Positions 25,647 through 34,900 of a stretch of DNA of 64,000 bases are shown in pieces (the first letter of the stretch is position 1; every line of letters starts with the position of its first letter). The stretch is from assembly GCF_029846635.1 (NCBI RefSeq), contig NZ_JARVTG010000001.1:2299001-2363000 (forward strand), written 5' to 3'. The DNA comes from Pokkaliibacter sp. MBI-7 (lineage in GTDB: Bacteria; Pseudomonadota; Gammaproteobacteria; Pseudomonadales; Balneatricaceae). The position numbers were made by a program, and so were the translations under genes. The notes under the pieces are model-generated. The model had not been told where the DNA came from. It did not search any database and worked only from the letters and a program-made list of their open reading frames with translations.

Positions 25647-26735
25647 GTGAAACGTCGCGAGTTAATTAAAGCCCTTGGCGTGGGCGCAGCTGCTGGTGTT
25701 GTTGCCAGCGGTGCCAAAGCTGACGATAAAAAAGTCTACAAGTGGAAAATGGTTACCACCTGGCCAAAGAACTTCCCGGGCCTGGGGACTGGTGCGAACT
25801 ATCTGGCCGAACTGATTGGCAAGATGACCAACGGCCAGGTACAGGTAAAAGTGTACGGCGCCAACGAGCTGGTCGGCGCACTGGAAATCTTCGATGCAGT
25901 TTCTCGCGGCACAGCCGAAATGGGTCATGGTGCCTCCTATTACTGGAAAGGCAAATCCCCAGCTGCCCAGTTCTTCGCTGCTGTTCCCTTCGGTCTGAAT
26001 GCACAGGAAATGAACTCCTGGCTGTACCACGGTGGTGGTATGGATCTGTGGAAAGAAGTCTACGCCCCCTTTGGTTTGGTCCCCACCGCCGCCGGTAACA
26101 CCGGTGTGCAGATGGGCGGCTGGTTCAACAAGGAAATCAACAGCGTTGAAGACCTGAAAGGCCTGAAAATGCGTATTCCTGGTCTGGGTGGCGAAGTGAT
26201 CAAGCGTGCAGGCGGGACTCCGGTTCTGCTGCCCGGCGGTGAAATCTTCCCCTCACTGCAGTCCGGCGCCATCGATGCCACCGAATGGGTTGGCCCCTAC
26301 AACGATATGGCTTTCGGCCTGCATAAAGCAGCCAAATTCTACTACTATCCCGGCTGGCATGAGCCAGGTACCACGCTGGAGTGCTTCATTAACCAGAAAG
26401 CACTGGAAGAGTTGCCCAAAGAGCTGCAGGAACTGGTACTGAATGCCTCGCGCATCGCCAACCAGGACATGCTGGCGGAACTGACGGCCAAAAATAACTC
26501 TGCACTGCAGGAGTTGGTCGAGAAGAACAACGTCCAGCTGCGTCGATTCCCCAAAGACGTTATGGCCGAGCTCAAGCGACTGTCTGATGAAGTAGTCGCC
26601 GAAGAGGCAAAACTGGATCCCGTCACCAAGAAAGTCTACGACTCCTTTATTGCTTTCCGAGAGCAGGCCATTAAGTGGCACGCGGTATCAGAACAGGCCT
26701 ATCTGAACGCCCGTTCACCCGACACTATTGGTTGA
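25647..26735 (+). CDS. TRAP transporter solute-binding protein (DctP/TakP type)
   Basis: A 362-residue periplasmic binding protein of the TRAP family. The mature start YKWKMVTTWPKNFPGLGTGA and the MRIPGLGGEVIKRAGGTPVLLPGGEIFPSLQSGAIDATEWVG-type centre (with the sugar-acid/carboxylate Arg in KMRIPG) match the 2-oxo-acid binding (TakP-like) subgroup. The N-terminus MKRRELIKALGVGAAAGVV carries a twin-arginine signal, so the protein is probably exported folded by Tat. The GTG at 25647 follows AAGGGAG by 5 bases. The membrane partners DctQ and DctM are not in the window: a hairpin follows and then 700 bases without a transporter gene. It may serve a distant TRAP permease. Confidence 0.92.
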   Translation: MKRRELIKALGVGAAAGVVASGAKADDKKVYKWKMVTTWPKNFPGLGTGANYLAELIGKMTNGQVQVKVYGANELVGALEIFDAVSRGTAEMGHGASYYWKGKSPAAQFFAAVPFGLNAQEMNSWLYHGGGMDLWKEVYAPFGLVPTAAGNTGVQMGGWFNKEINSVEDLKGLKMRIPGLGGEVIKRAGGTPVLLPGGEIFPSLQSGAIDATEWVGPYNDMAFGLHKAAKFYYYPGWHEPGTTLECFINQKALEELPKELQELVLNASRIANQDMLAELTAKNNSALQELVEKNNVQLRRFPKDVMAELKRLSDEVVAEEAKLDPVTKKVYDSFIAFREQAIKWHAVSEQAYLNARSPDTIG

Positions 26736-26744
26736 TTGATACAC

Positions 26745-26769
26745 AGTGCCAGCACCCTGTGCTGGCACT
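26745..26769 (+). terminator. Stem-loop downstream of the TRAP gene
   Basis: AGTGCCAGCA and TGCTGGCACT form a perfect 10-bp stem around the loop CCCTG, 9 bases after the TRAP stop. The following bases are TCCTGAT, so the U-tract is poor. It probably terminates or protects the single-gene transcript. Confidence 0.65.
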
Positions 26770-27513
26770 TCCTGATCTGCCACACTTCCCAAGCCCTCAC
26801 CTCCATACATACCGGTCTGCCAGTACTTGTTGTGTAGGCCTTGTCCACTGCGGCACGACATCTTGCCTTTACGGTCGTTTAGATACGGTCTATATCCTTT
26901 CTAGGGGTTGTTAAAGGTAGCCAGGCTTCGATCATCAGCTGACACAGTGAAACGTAAATACTGAACTCACCGGGTTAGTCATACTGTGGTGCGCGAATTG
27001 CTTGTGAGTTGCATGTGCTCGGGATCAGAGCAGCTGCCAGTTCATACGCATTAAAAACTTTTTACATCGCTATGAGGCAGCGGTGACCTTAAAGCGTCAG
27101 CAGAAGGGCGTATTTGCAAATCAAAACTTACATTTATAAACATAAAAACACATATTAAATTATTTATTAGCACTTGAGCATTCAAGGCTGGACATCCATC
27201 CAATCGATTTGAATAATAGCCACCGCTTAGCATTGCCCTTAATTCATGGCTCTTGTTCACATCGTATTCGCTGATGCCCCATTAGTTAGCAATTTTGGTA
27301 CTGTTTAAACCAGATATTTATAAGCAAGCATTAAGCAAACAGACATATTTTATTTACTTAAACTTACACAAAAACACATTGAGCACATGCCAGGATGCCT
27401 ATCGGGTCATTCAAGATAAGCAACGGGCAGGTGAGCAATGCCGTCACTGCCAAGGTGGCACGTGCAGTCGATTAACACGGCACGGCATACCACAACCAGA
27501 GAGACGTTCGCTC
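26770..27513. other. AT-rich leader region before the exopolysaccharide operon
   Basis: More than 700 bases with no supported gene. The part from about 27100 to 27400 is distinctly AT-rich (runs such as ACATTTATAAACATAAAAAC) and should hold the promoter of the long operon. An open frame continues upstream of the priming transferase to a TTG at 27295, but the AT-rich composition and lack of a ribosome site argue against its use. I did not find a JUMPstart element. Confidence 0.45.
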
Positions 27514-28251
27514 ATGGAAAGACTTGCGAAAGATGCTGATGTTGAGGCTCTGGCCCTGCACAACAAGCGTCGGAACCAAGCACTACGTGAAAAGATTGAT
27601 AAGGCCATTGAAGACCTGCCGCGAGAACGGCCAGGGTATTGCCCGTGGATACTGTCACGCCGCAAGCGCTACATTGATGCCTCCCTCGCTGCATTGGGCC
27701 TGCTGATCATGTCGCCCGCCCTGCTGGCGATTGCCTTACTGATCAAACTGACAAGCAAAGGCCCCGTGCTGTTTGTACAGCAACGTACCGGCTTTCGCGG
27801 ACGCCGCTTTGGTATGTACAAATTCCGCACCATGGTGGTCAATGCCGAAGAACTGAAGGAATCGCTGCGCCATCTGAACAAACACGGCCCTAATTCCGTG
27901 GACTTCAAAGTCGATAAGGATCCACGCATCACCTCCATCGGCCATTGGTTGCGCTGTACCAGCCTTGATGAGTTGCCTAATCTGATCAATGTTGTGAAGG
28001 GGCAGATGCGTCTGGTTGGCCCCCGTCCCACCTCCTTCGATGCCCTGCGTTATCAGGATCATCATCTGGTAAGACTTAATGCCTATCCTGGTATCACCGG
28101 CTTATGGCAAATTTCCGGCAGAAGCAATGTCGACTTTGACGAGCGCGTATTGCTGGATCTGGCCTATATCAGCAAACAGAGCCCTTGGCTGGATTTCAAG
28201 ATCCTGCTAAAGACCCCGATTAAAGTCATCAGCGGACACGGAGCAGGCTGA
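27514..28251 (+). CDS. Priming sugar-phosphate transferase for exopolysaccharide (polyprenyl-phosphate type)
   Basis: A 245-residue monotopic transferase that places the first hexose-1-phosphate on undecaprenyl phosphate at the inner membrane. A membrane segment (YIDASLAALGLLIMSPALLA) is followed by the catalytic domain: GPVLFVQQRTGFRGRRFGMYKFRTM, then TSIGHWLRCTSLDELPNLINV, MRLVGPRPTS and PGITGLWQISGR. These are the hallmark blocks of the WcaJ/ExoY-type family. It lacks the long N-terminal multi-spanning domain of PglC-long forms. I start at the ATG at 27514, the only in-frame ATG before the domain; the frame stays open farther up. It heads the operon. Confidence 0.92.
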   Translation: MERLAKDADVEALALHNKRRNQALREKIDKAIEDLPRERPGYCPWILSRRKRYIDASLAALGLLIMSPALLAIALLIKLTSKGPVLFVQQRTGFRGRRFGMYKFRTMVVNAEELKESLRHLNKHGPNSVDFKVDKDPRITSIGHWLRCTSLDELPNLINVVKGQMRLVGPRPTSFDALRYQDHHLVRLNAYPGITGLWQISGRSNVDFDERVLLDLAYISKQSPWLDFKILLKTPIKVISGHGAG

Positions 28252-28252
28252 T

Positions 28253-28900
28253 ATGAATGGCAACAGCCGTATGTTGCAACACCTTGCCAAGGCACCCAGC
28301 GAGATCAATCTGGTCTCGACCATGCTGGATCCGGCACAACAGGTATTCCTGCTCACCTCTGCCGGCAGTCAAAGCGGTACTACCACCAGTGCCGTGACTC
28401 TGGCCAATCAACTGGCCAAGGCATCCATGGGCCAGGTGCTGCTGATTGATGCCAGCCTTTCCGCTACCAGCATTACCCAGCAGTCAGACCTGCGCCGCGT
28501 GCCCGGCCTGCTGGAGCTGCTGGAAAACCAGACCAGTGAACAACTGGCTGCCTCAGTTCTGTCATTTCCCGACCTGCCCTTTCATCTGCTGCCGTTAGGA
28601 CAGCGCACTGCTCAGTCCGAACAGCTGATTCAGGAAAAGACCAGTCAGCTACTGAGCCTGCTCAAACGCCACTTCCGCTTTATCGTCATTGATGCAGATG
28701 CTGTCTATGCCTCGGCCGATACGCTGATCTTCAGTTCACTCGTTGATGGCGTCATTCTGGTCATTGGCGCCGAGGAAACCCGCTGGGAAGTGGCACAGGC
28801 AGCCACCCATCGGCTGACTCAAAACGGCGCCCATATCCTGGGTACGGTATTTAACCGACGCAAATATTACATGCCGAAATGGCTGTACGATCAGCTGTAA
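28253..28900 (+). CDS. CpsD/CapB-like ATPase with a degenerate Walker A motif
   Basis: A 215-residue protein of the MinD/CpsD tyrosine-autokinase fold. Other landmarks are in place: the A' strand VLLIDASLSATSITQ and the Walker B strand FRFIVIDADAV. Walker A reads SAGSQSGTTTSAVTLAN, where CpsD proteins have GEGKTTT; the invariant Lys is Thr43, and the second A' Asp is Ser. No Tyr-rich C-terminal cluster is present, only KYYMPKWLY. ATP binding and autophosphorylation are therefore doubtful, and a structural role with the Wzz-like protein two genes on is more likely. The start follows the previous stop by one base. Confidence 0.85.
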   Translation: MNGNSRMLQHLAKAPSEINLVSTMLDPAQQVFLLTSAGSQSGTTTSAVTLANQLAKASMGQVLLIDASLSATSITQQSDLRRVPGLLELLENQTSEQLAASVLSFPDLPFHLLPLGQRTAQSEQLIQEKTSQLLSLLKRHFRFIVIDADAVYASADTLIFSSLVDGVILVIGAEETRWEVAQAATHRLTQNGAHILGTVFNRRKYYMPKWLYDQL

Positions 28901-28915
28901 CTACGGAGCTCGACA

Positions 28916-29917
28916 ATGCGTTTTACCTTGGTAGTGCTACTGTTGTCCGCAGCCATGGCGGGCTGTTCAAGTCGGCCGGAGCTTATCTCCATGCCGGTAT
29001 CTACTCCTACAGCGGATACCGCGCTATCTGAGACATTGCCGGTCGAGCAGATACTGCGACCACAGGATGTGTTTGACGTTATTTATCACTTCAGCAATGA
29101 GTCAGCACAGGCTTACCGCATCGAAGCCGGTGATCAGGTCGAGCTGAGCTTCCTGACCGCCCCCAACCTGAGTGGCTCGCGGCTGGTGATGCCGGATGGC
29201 ACCATTCCCCTCCCCTACGTGGGCTCGCTGCTGGTTGCAGGCTTAACCGTAGAAAAAGCCAAGGATGCCGTACAGCTGGCCTATTCACGGGTACTGCAGC
29301 GGCCTGATGTATCGCTGGCCGTATCTCGCCCACAAACCGAGCTGGAAAATTTGCGTCAAACCCTGACCACACCCGGACAAGGCATGACCCGTAGCGTCAC
29401 CGTCAGCAATGACGGCTATGCCAGCTTCCCACTCATCGGCAACATTCCTGTGCGAGGGCTGACCCTGTCCAAACTGCACAGCCGGGTTAATGATCTCTAT
29501 CACCAGCGCAACAGCCAAATCAGTGTAGATGTCGTGCTACGCTCCACCGTTGCCAATGAAGTGTTTGTAATGGGCGAAGTACAGCAGCCTGGCGCCTACC
29601 CGATCCAGCGCCCGGTCTCTGTGCTAGAAGCGCTGTCGCTGGCCAGAGGCGCTACGATAGGAGCGCAGCTGGACTCGGTAGTAATCATGCGCCGAGCGGG
29701 CGATAAGGTAGAGGCCCGGGTCTACAACGCCAAGGATGTCATGGCGGGGAAGGCTGCCCAGTTTGCCTACCTGCAGCCTGATGACCTGCTCTATGTACCC
29801 AAGACCAAACTGGTGGCTGCCGCACAGCTGACCCGTCAACTGGCAGATGTCATCCTGTTCTCCGGGCTGAACTTCGGCTTGTCCTACAGTCTGTCTGATG
29901 ACAACAGCAATAACTAA
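28916..29917 (+). CDS. Wza-like polysaccharide export lipoprotein
   Basis: A 333-residue outer-membrane polysaccharide export protein. The N-terminus is a lipoprotein signal with lipobox AAMAGC (Cys17). The export domain follows (YRIEAGDQVELSFL, then MPDGTIPLPYVGSL and TVSNDGYASFPLIGNIPVRGLT), then an SLBB-type domain (EVFVMGEVQQPGAYPI, LEALSLARGA). The C-terminus continues past the SLBB with a hydrophobic helix. It would form the exit channel for the polymer and act with the Wzz-like co-polymerase encoded directly after it. Confidence 0.92.
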   Translation: MRFTLVVLLLSAAMAGCSSRPELISMPVSTPTADTALSETLPVEQILRPQDVFDVIYHFSNESAQAYRIEAGDQVELSFLTAPNLSGSRLVMPDGTIPLPYVGSLLVAGLTVEKAKDAVQLAYSRVLQRPDVSLAVSRPQTELENLRQTLTTPGQGMTRSVTVSNDGYASFPLIGNIPVRGLTLSKLHSRVNDLYHQRNSQISVDVVLRSTVANEVFVMGEVQQPGAYPIQRPVSVLEALSLARGATIGAQLDSVVIMRRAGDKVEARVYNAKDVMAGKAAQFAYLQPDDLLYVPKTKLVAAAQLTRQLADVILFSGLNFGLSYSLSDDNSNN

Positions 29918-29926
29918 GGTGCTCTC

Positions 29927-31495
29927 GTGAATACGTCAGAAAACCATTTGCACGAGTTTCTGCGGATCTTTTTCGCCAACAAGCGACTGATCAAACGCAC
30001 CTTTATCTATATGGCAATTCTGGTACTGATCCTGCCTGCCTTCATCAAGGAGTCGTACGACATCTCTGCACAGGTCGTGGTGCAGTCAAAGAAACTTTCC
30101 CAGGCTGATGCCAGCACTTCCTTGAATGCCGATACCGATAAGTTCGTGCCACCGACACTGGCCGACATGGAAACGGAAAGCACCATGCTGCGCTCACCAG
30201 GGCTGATGCGTAAAACCATTGAGCAGATGTTGCAGGAAGGCTATTTCGCTCCCGAAGACAGCCTTCTCAATACCTGGGTCAAGCAGCCACTGAAAAACTA
30301 TGTCATTACCCCTCTGAGGACGTTGATCGGAAGCAATGAAGAAAAGCGTGATACCCGGGTAGAAAACCTGACTGAGATGATGCTGAACTCACTCAATGTA
30401 GTCACTCTGCCGGGCTCAAACGTGGTGTCTGTTACCTACTCGTCATCGAATCCAGCGTTAGCCGTTGATTTGGTCAATCGCCTGCTCGACACCTACATGA
30501 GCACCCGTCAGGAAATGCAGTCCGCCGACCTGCCTTCGGCTTTCTATGAACAGAAACGCAACCAGTACCAGAAGCAGTTGCAACACCTGCAGCAACAGCG
30601 GCTGGATCTACTGCGGAACAACAACGTATCTGACCCAGCAGTCGAGATTTCTTTCAATCTGCAGGCCATCAACAGCGAAGAACAGGCGCTTAGCGGCCTG
30701 AACGACCGCCTGCTGGAAAGCCAGCACTGGCTGAATTACCTGCAAAAAAATCTGGACGCCATGAAGAAGGCCGACCTCACCCAGGCCGCCTTTCCCTATA
30801 CCTTCAGTAGTACACAAAACGGCCTGACCTACGATGATGCCGAGATTCGCCAGCTGACCACCCTGCTTACCACCCAGATCAACGAGTATGGCGACACCAC
30901 TGCCACCTTTAAATCCGGTAGCTTGCCCGTCAAGCAGCAGAGTGACCAGATACAGCGTACCCGCAGTCAGTTGCTTAACGTTATCGCCAACCGTATTGAT
31001 GAACGGCAAAACGATATAAGAGTGATGCAGGATGTGGTGACACAGAAAACCTCACGTATCGCGTCCTATAAAGAGCGCATTCTCAAACTGCAGGATGTAC
31101 AGGCACAACTGGATCGGCTGACCACCGACCTCAACGCCCTGCAAACGGTGTATGCCGCCTATACCCAACGTTTCGAGGAAAGCCGCACGCAGCAGGTACT
31201 GGATGATCAGAATGCATCCAATGCCAAGATTCTTAGTCGGCCCTTTATTCCTACCCTGCCATCTACACCGGGAGCTCTCAAGGTCATCATTTCTGGCCTG
31301 ATCGCGGCCGCCTTCCTGTCCCTCGCGCTGGGTTATATTCGCGAATTCTTCGATCATCGCTTCAAGCATCCGGCACAGGTGCAAGGTAAGCTGCAGTTAC
31401 CCGTCTTACTGGTCATCAATGATCAGGCACCGGCGGAAGTCAACCCGCACAAACGTGGCAGCATCAAATGGTTCAGGTACTGGATGAACCACTGA
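29927..31495 (+). CDS. Wzz/GumC-like polysaccharide co-polymerase
   Basis: A 522-residue chain-length determinant protein. It has one membrane helix near residues 26-44 (FIYMAILVLILPAFI), a long periplasmic part with coiled-coil segments (YQKQLQHLQQQRLDLLRNN; KERILKLQDVQAQLDRLTTD) and a second helix near 450-470 (VIISGLIAAAFLSLALGYI). The short cytosolic tail has no kinase domain, so the partner ATPase would be the degenerate CpsD-like protein. The GTG at 29927 follows GGTGCTCTC. The TGA overlaps the ATG of the next gene. Confidence 0.9.
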   Translation: MNTSENHLHEFLRIFFANKRLIKRTFIYMAILVLILPAFIKESYDISAQVVVQSKKLSQADASTSLNADTDKFVPPTLADMETESTMLRSPGLMRKTIEQMLQEGYFAPEDSLLNTWVKQPLKNYVITPLRTLIGSNEEKRDTRVENLTEMMLNSLNVVTLPGSNVVSVTYSSSNPALAVDLVNRLLDTYMSTRQEMQSADLPSAFYEQKRNQYQKQLQHLQQQRLDLLRNNNVSDPAVEISFNLQAINSEEQALSGLNDRLLESQHWLNYLQKNLDAMKKADLTQAAFPYTFSSTQNGLTYDDAEIRQLTTLLTTQINEYGDTTATFKSGSLPVKQQSDQIQRTRSQLLNVIANRIDERQNDIRVMQDVVTQKTSRIASYKERILKLQDVQAQLDRLTTDLNALQTVYAAYTQRFEESRTQQVLDDQNASNAKILSRPFIPTLPSTPGALKVIISGLIAAAFLSLALGYIREFFDHRFKHPAQVQGKLQLPVLLVINDQAPAEVNPHKRGSIKWFRYWMNH

Positions 31496-32571
31496 TGAAC
31501 CTGCCCACTATCATACATCTGATAAGCAGCAGCGAATTCTATGGCGCCGAACGGATGTTACTGGACCACTGCCTGACCACCCCCGGCCAGCACCGGGTGG
31601 TGCTGATTCAGGGGCCTGACGCCCTGCGCCAGCGATTTACTGCTGCAGGCGTAGACTGTAGCAGTTGTGCAAACTTTGCCAGCTGGCGTCAGCTGTTGCA
31701 GCAGATGCCCGATACCCCCTGCATCATCAATGCCCATAACTTCAAAGCCCAGGTGTGGGCCTGGCTATCAGGCTTGCTCGACCGCCAGCCGGTGATATTT
31801 ACCCAGCATGGTTTCACCCCCCGTAGCCGCAAACAGCGGCTGTATACCTGGGCCAGCCTGCAGATGTGCAAGTTCCCCTGGATAAAACGGGCAGTATGTG
31901 TCGCGGACAGCGTGGCGCGCATCCATACTGCCCATCGGGTCCAGCCACAGAAGCTGACAGTCATCCCCAATGGCATGCATGCTCCTGACCAGCCGCCAGC
32001 CACGCGCCGTCGCCTCGGCCCAACCAGCCTGATTGGCTTTGTCGGACGCCTGAGTGGCGAGAAAGGCCCCGACCTGTTTCTTGATGCCCTGATCCCGTTG
32101 TGCCAGACATACCCTCAGCTACGCGCCGTCATGCTCGGAGAGGGCCCAGAGCAGAGTCATCTGGAGGAGCGTATCAAGGCGCAGCAACTACAGGCACAGG
32201 TCACCCTGCCCGGTTACCAGCAGGATATGGTCTCATGGTTGCAACGACTGGATATTCTGGTGATCAGTTCACGCACCGAAGGCACACCCATGATATTGCT
32301 GGAGGCGATGGCCGCCGGTGTGCCAGTCGTCTCTTTTGCCGTAGGAGGGATTCCCGATGTGCTTGACGATGGCCACAGTGGCCTGCTGGCACCGGCGCTG
32401 GATACTCAGACTCTGCAACAGCATCTGACCACCCTACTGGAGCGGCCAGAACTAGGACCACACTTAGCCCAGTCAGCCTTTACCGTATTAAAACAGCGTT
32501 ATGACCTGCCTGAGCTGGTCAAACAATGGAGTGCGGTCTATCAGTCTCTCTGCGGGAGTCAGGCCAAGTGA
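31495..32571 (+). CDS. GT4-family glycosyltransferase
   Basis: A 358-residue retaining glycosyltransferase of the GT-B fold. The N-terminal half starts with IIHLISSSEFYGAERMLLDHCL, typical of GT4 exopolysaccharide enzymes. The donor half holds GFVGRLSGEKGPDLFLDAL and the E-x7-E block SRTEGTPMILLEAMAAGVPVV, followed by GGIPDVL. It is cytosolic and adds one sugar to the lipid-linked repeat unit. The start is the ATG of the TGATG overlap; an in-frame start 27 bases up is less likely. Confidence 0.92.
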   Translation: MNLPTIIHLISSSEFYGAERMLLDHCLTTPGQHRVVLIQGPDALRQRFTAAGVDCSSCANFASWRQLLQQMPDTPCIINAHNFKAQVWAWLSGLLDRQPVIFTQHGFTPRSRKQRLYTWASLQMCKFPWIKRAVCVADSVARIHTAHRVQPQKLTVIPNGMHAPDQPPATRRRLGPTSLIGFVGRLSGEKGPDLFLDALIPLCQTYPQLRAVMLGEGPEQSHLEERIKAQQLQAQVTLPGYQQDMVSWLQRLDILVISSRTEGTPMILLEAMAAGVPVVSFAVGGIPDVLDDGHSGLLAPALDTQTLQQHLTTLLERPELGPHLAQSAFTVLKQRYDLPELVKQWSAVYQSLCGSQAK

Positions 32572-33941
32572 TCGCTACGGTCGCGCTGTTTGCCCTGCTG
32601 CTGGCGAGTTGCATAGGGATATTGCTCAGCCCTTCACCAGAGCTGGCTCCCATGATTGTCCCCTTACTGGTGGCCATGATAGTCGCTTACAAAAAGCCAG
32701 AATGGGTGCTTATGGCCAGCGTGTTATGTATCCCGTTTGAAGGCGCCTTTGGGATAGATATCAGCGCCAATAAATTTCTTGCGCCGCTGTTCCTCATTCT
32801 GGCTATGCAGATATCACTCAAACAGATTCCCTTCCATCAACTACGCAGCAATCTGTGGCTCAGCCTCAGTGCATTTATGCTGTTCTATGTGTTAAGCCTT
32901 TGGTACTCGCAAGCGCGACCATTGTCTCTCCTCACTCTGCGCGAGCTGTTGCTGAGTCAGATCTGTTTTGCGGCCACTATCATTCTTGCCCCCAGACTGA
33001 ATCTGTTGTTGTTAGCCAAAGGTATTGCGCTGGGAGCCGCCTTCACCTTCCTCATCACAGACCCCAACGCCGCCGCCAATGGCCGTGAGGCCGGATTCGC
33101 TGGTGACCCAAACTACTACGCACTACTGGTGGATGTCGGTATCGTCTTTACGCTGCTGCTGGTGACCTCCAAATGTCACTGGATGGAGCGCCTGCTTTGG
33201 ATAGGCATTCTGCTCATTTTGACCAAAGGTTTAGTCCGCACTGAGTCACGCTCCGGATTGGTGGTACTGGCTCTGGTGATGCTGGTCTGTCTCTGGCACT
33301 ACCGGTATTTGCTCAGACATTTGCATCCGAGGCACTTTGGTTTTGCACTCCTTGGAGTGATCATTCTGGCAGGAGCCGCCAGCATCATGGTGCCCACGAA
33401 GTATATTGAGCGCATAGAGTCACTGGCCTCGCTTGCTTCAGGCCCCAGTGTTGCGCAAGACGCATCACTGGGCCGACGCACCTCATACCTGATCGTCGGT
33501 TTGCAGGTCGTTGCCGACCACCCTCTTTTCGGGACAGGGCCGGGCACGTTCCCACTCAATTACGCCCGCTCAAGTTATGCCGCAGCCTTCTCACACTCGC
33601 CAGATCGCATGGACCTGTATCGTGTCGCCCACAACACTTATATGCAGATGGCAGCAGACACCGGACTACCAAGTACCATCACGTTCGTTAGCCTGTTCTT
33701 GCTGGCCTTTCGCAATTATTACTCCGCCCGTAAACACTTCCTCAAAAATGGCCAACAGCAGGAAGCTAACCTGATGACACACTACGGCCTGGCTTTGATG
33801 ACAACCTCCATCTTTATGCTGTTCCTCAATGCGCCAGAGCATAAATACATTTGGTTCTTTATCGCCTTGTCCAGCTTTGCCGCACACCTCACCCAACAAC
33901 ATAAACTACCCACCGACGCACCGCTAAAGGGGATGTCATGA
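32568..33941 (+). CDS. Wzy-type polysaccharide polymerase / O-antigen ligase family
   Basis: A 457-residue membrane protein with about 11 hydrophobic segments and the O-antigen ligase/Wzy_C loop: SRSGLVVLALVMLVCLW followed by a large periplasmic loop containing GRRTSYLIVGLQVVADHPLFGTGPGTF and HNTYMQMAADTGLPS. The conserved Arg and His residues are present. In a Wzx/Wzy pathway with Wza and Wzz partners this is the polymerase. The GTG start overlaps the preceding stop (GTGA); upstream in-frame ATG codons lie inside the previous gene. Confidence 0.88.
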   Translation: MIATVALFALLLASCIGILLSPSPELAPMIVPLLVAMIVAYKKPEWVLMASVLCIPFEGAFGIDISANKFLAPLFLILAMQISLKQIPFHQLRSNLWLSLSAFMLFYVLSLWYSQARPLSLLTLRELLLSQICFAATIILAPRLNLLLLAKGIALGAAFTFLITDPNAAANGREAGFAGDPNYYALLVDVGIVFTLLLVTSKCHWMERLLWIGILLILTKGLVRTESRSGLVVLALVMLVCLWHYRYLLRHLHPRHFGFALLGVIILAGAASIMVPTKYIERIESLASLASGPSVAQDASLGRRTSYLIVGLQVVADHPLFGTGPGTFPLNYARSSYAAAFSHSPDRMDLYRVAHNTYMQMAADTGLPSTITFVSLFLLAFRNYYSARKHFLKNGQQQEANLMTHYGLALMTTSIFMLFLNAPEHKYIWFFIALSSFAAHLTQQHKLPTDAPLKGMS

Positions 33942-34900
33942 GCACCATAAGCATCATCATCCCCATGTATAACGAGGCCCGCCATATCGAGCGAACGCTG
34001 CGGGCAGCGCGTCTTGCGGCAGATCATGCAGGGATCCGTTGTGAGCTGCTGGTGATGGACAATGGCTCGCAGGATAACGGCCCTGCTCTGGCTGCTGCCC
34101 TGGGTGCCAGCGTCATCAGTTACCCTGGCATCGTCGTTGGTGCACTACGCAACCGGGGGATGGCCGCTGCCAGCGGTGACTATCTGGCGTTTTTAGATGC
34201 CGATATTGAAGTCCCCCTGGACTGGCTGGCACTCAGCCTCGACGCCATAGCTCACCAGCAAGGCGACATGGTAGCCCTCTCGCTGACCACCCCCGCTGCT
34301 GCTCCCTGGTTTGCCCACACATGGCAGGCGCGCAATCACCTTACCCACGTACCCGTGCGCGATATGCAGTGGCTGTCGGTCTGCAATGTCGTTCTGAAGC
34401 GAGAGTGGATCAGCAAAGCAGGAGGCTTCGATGAGCAATTGCAGAGCGGTGAAGACAAAGAGTTCAGTCTGCGCCTGCGTAAGGCCGGGGCAAAGCTCAT
34501 CTGCCTGACCCGTCCGCCAGCGCTGCACTGGGGTTATGAAGGTAGCTGGCGGGAATGGATTGGTAAGGAACTATGGCGTCAAGGGAGCAATGTGCAACTG
34601 CTGCAGCAGGAGCGCCAATGGCGTGTACTGCGCTTCCCTCTGCTGTCGATCCTGTGCTGGCTGCTGACACTTTATGGAGTGCTGGGTTTTATCTGGGGGA
34701 ATACCTGGTCTGGCCTGCCTGCTCTCAGCATGAGCCTGACACTGCCATTACTGCTGAGCCTGCGCCAGACGCGCTGGCACCGAGACCCATTACTGACACT
34801 AAGACTGTGGCCCCTGCACTGGCTCCGTCTGCATCTGGCAGCCGTCGCGTTGTTGCTGGGACTGATCCGCTACCAGGCGAGGAGGCCGGAACGTGGCTGA
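33938..34900 (+). CDS. GT2-family glycosyltransferase, membrane-associated
   Basis: A 320-residue GT-A fold enzyme. The motifs are SIIIPMYNEARHIERTL, VMDNGSQDNGPALAAAL and the metal-binding FLDADIEVP (DAD). A later RKAGAKLICLTRPPALHWGYE segment follows the usual acceptor loop. Two or three hydrophobic segments near the C-terminus (LSILCWLLTLYGVLGFIWG and SMSLTLPLLLSL) anchor it to the inner membrane. ATGA overlap with wzy. It is likely to add one residue of the repeat unit. Confidence 0.9.
   Translation: MSTISIIIPMYNEARHIERTLRAARLAADHAGIRCELLVMDNGSQDNGPALAAALGASVISYPGIVVGALRNRGMAAASGDYLAFLDADIEVPLDWLALSLDAIAHQQGDMVALSLTTPAAAPWFAHTWQARNHLTHVPVRDMQWLSVCNVVLKREWISKAGGFDEQLQSGEDKEFSLRLRKAGAKLICLTRPPALHWGYEGSWREWIGKELWRQGSNVQLLQQERQWRVLRFPLLSILCWLLTLYGVLGFIWGNTWSGLPALSMSLTLPLLLSLRQTRWHRDPLLTLRLWPLHWLRLHLAAVALLLGLIRYQARRPERG

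Noticed and set aside
26770..27513. JUMPstart or sigma-54 promoter before the exopolysaccharide operon
   Set aside because: No GGCGGTAGCGTG-like core and no GG/GC pair with 10-base spacing was found; only AT-rich sequence.
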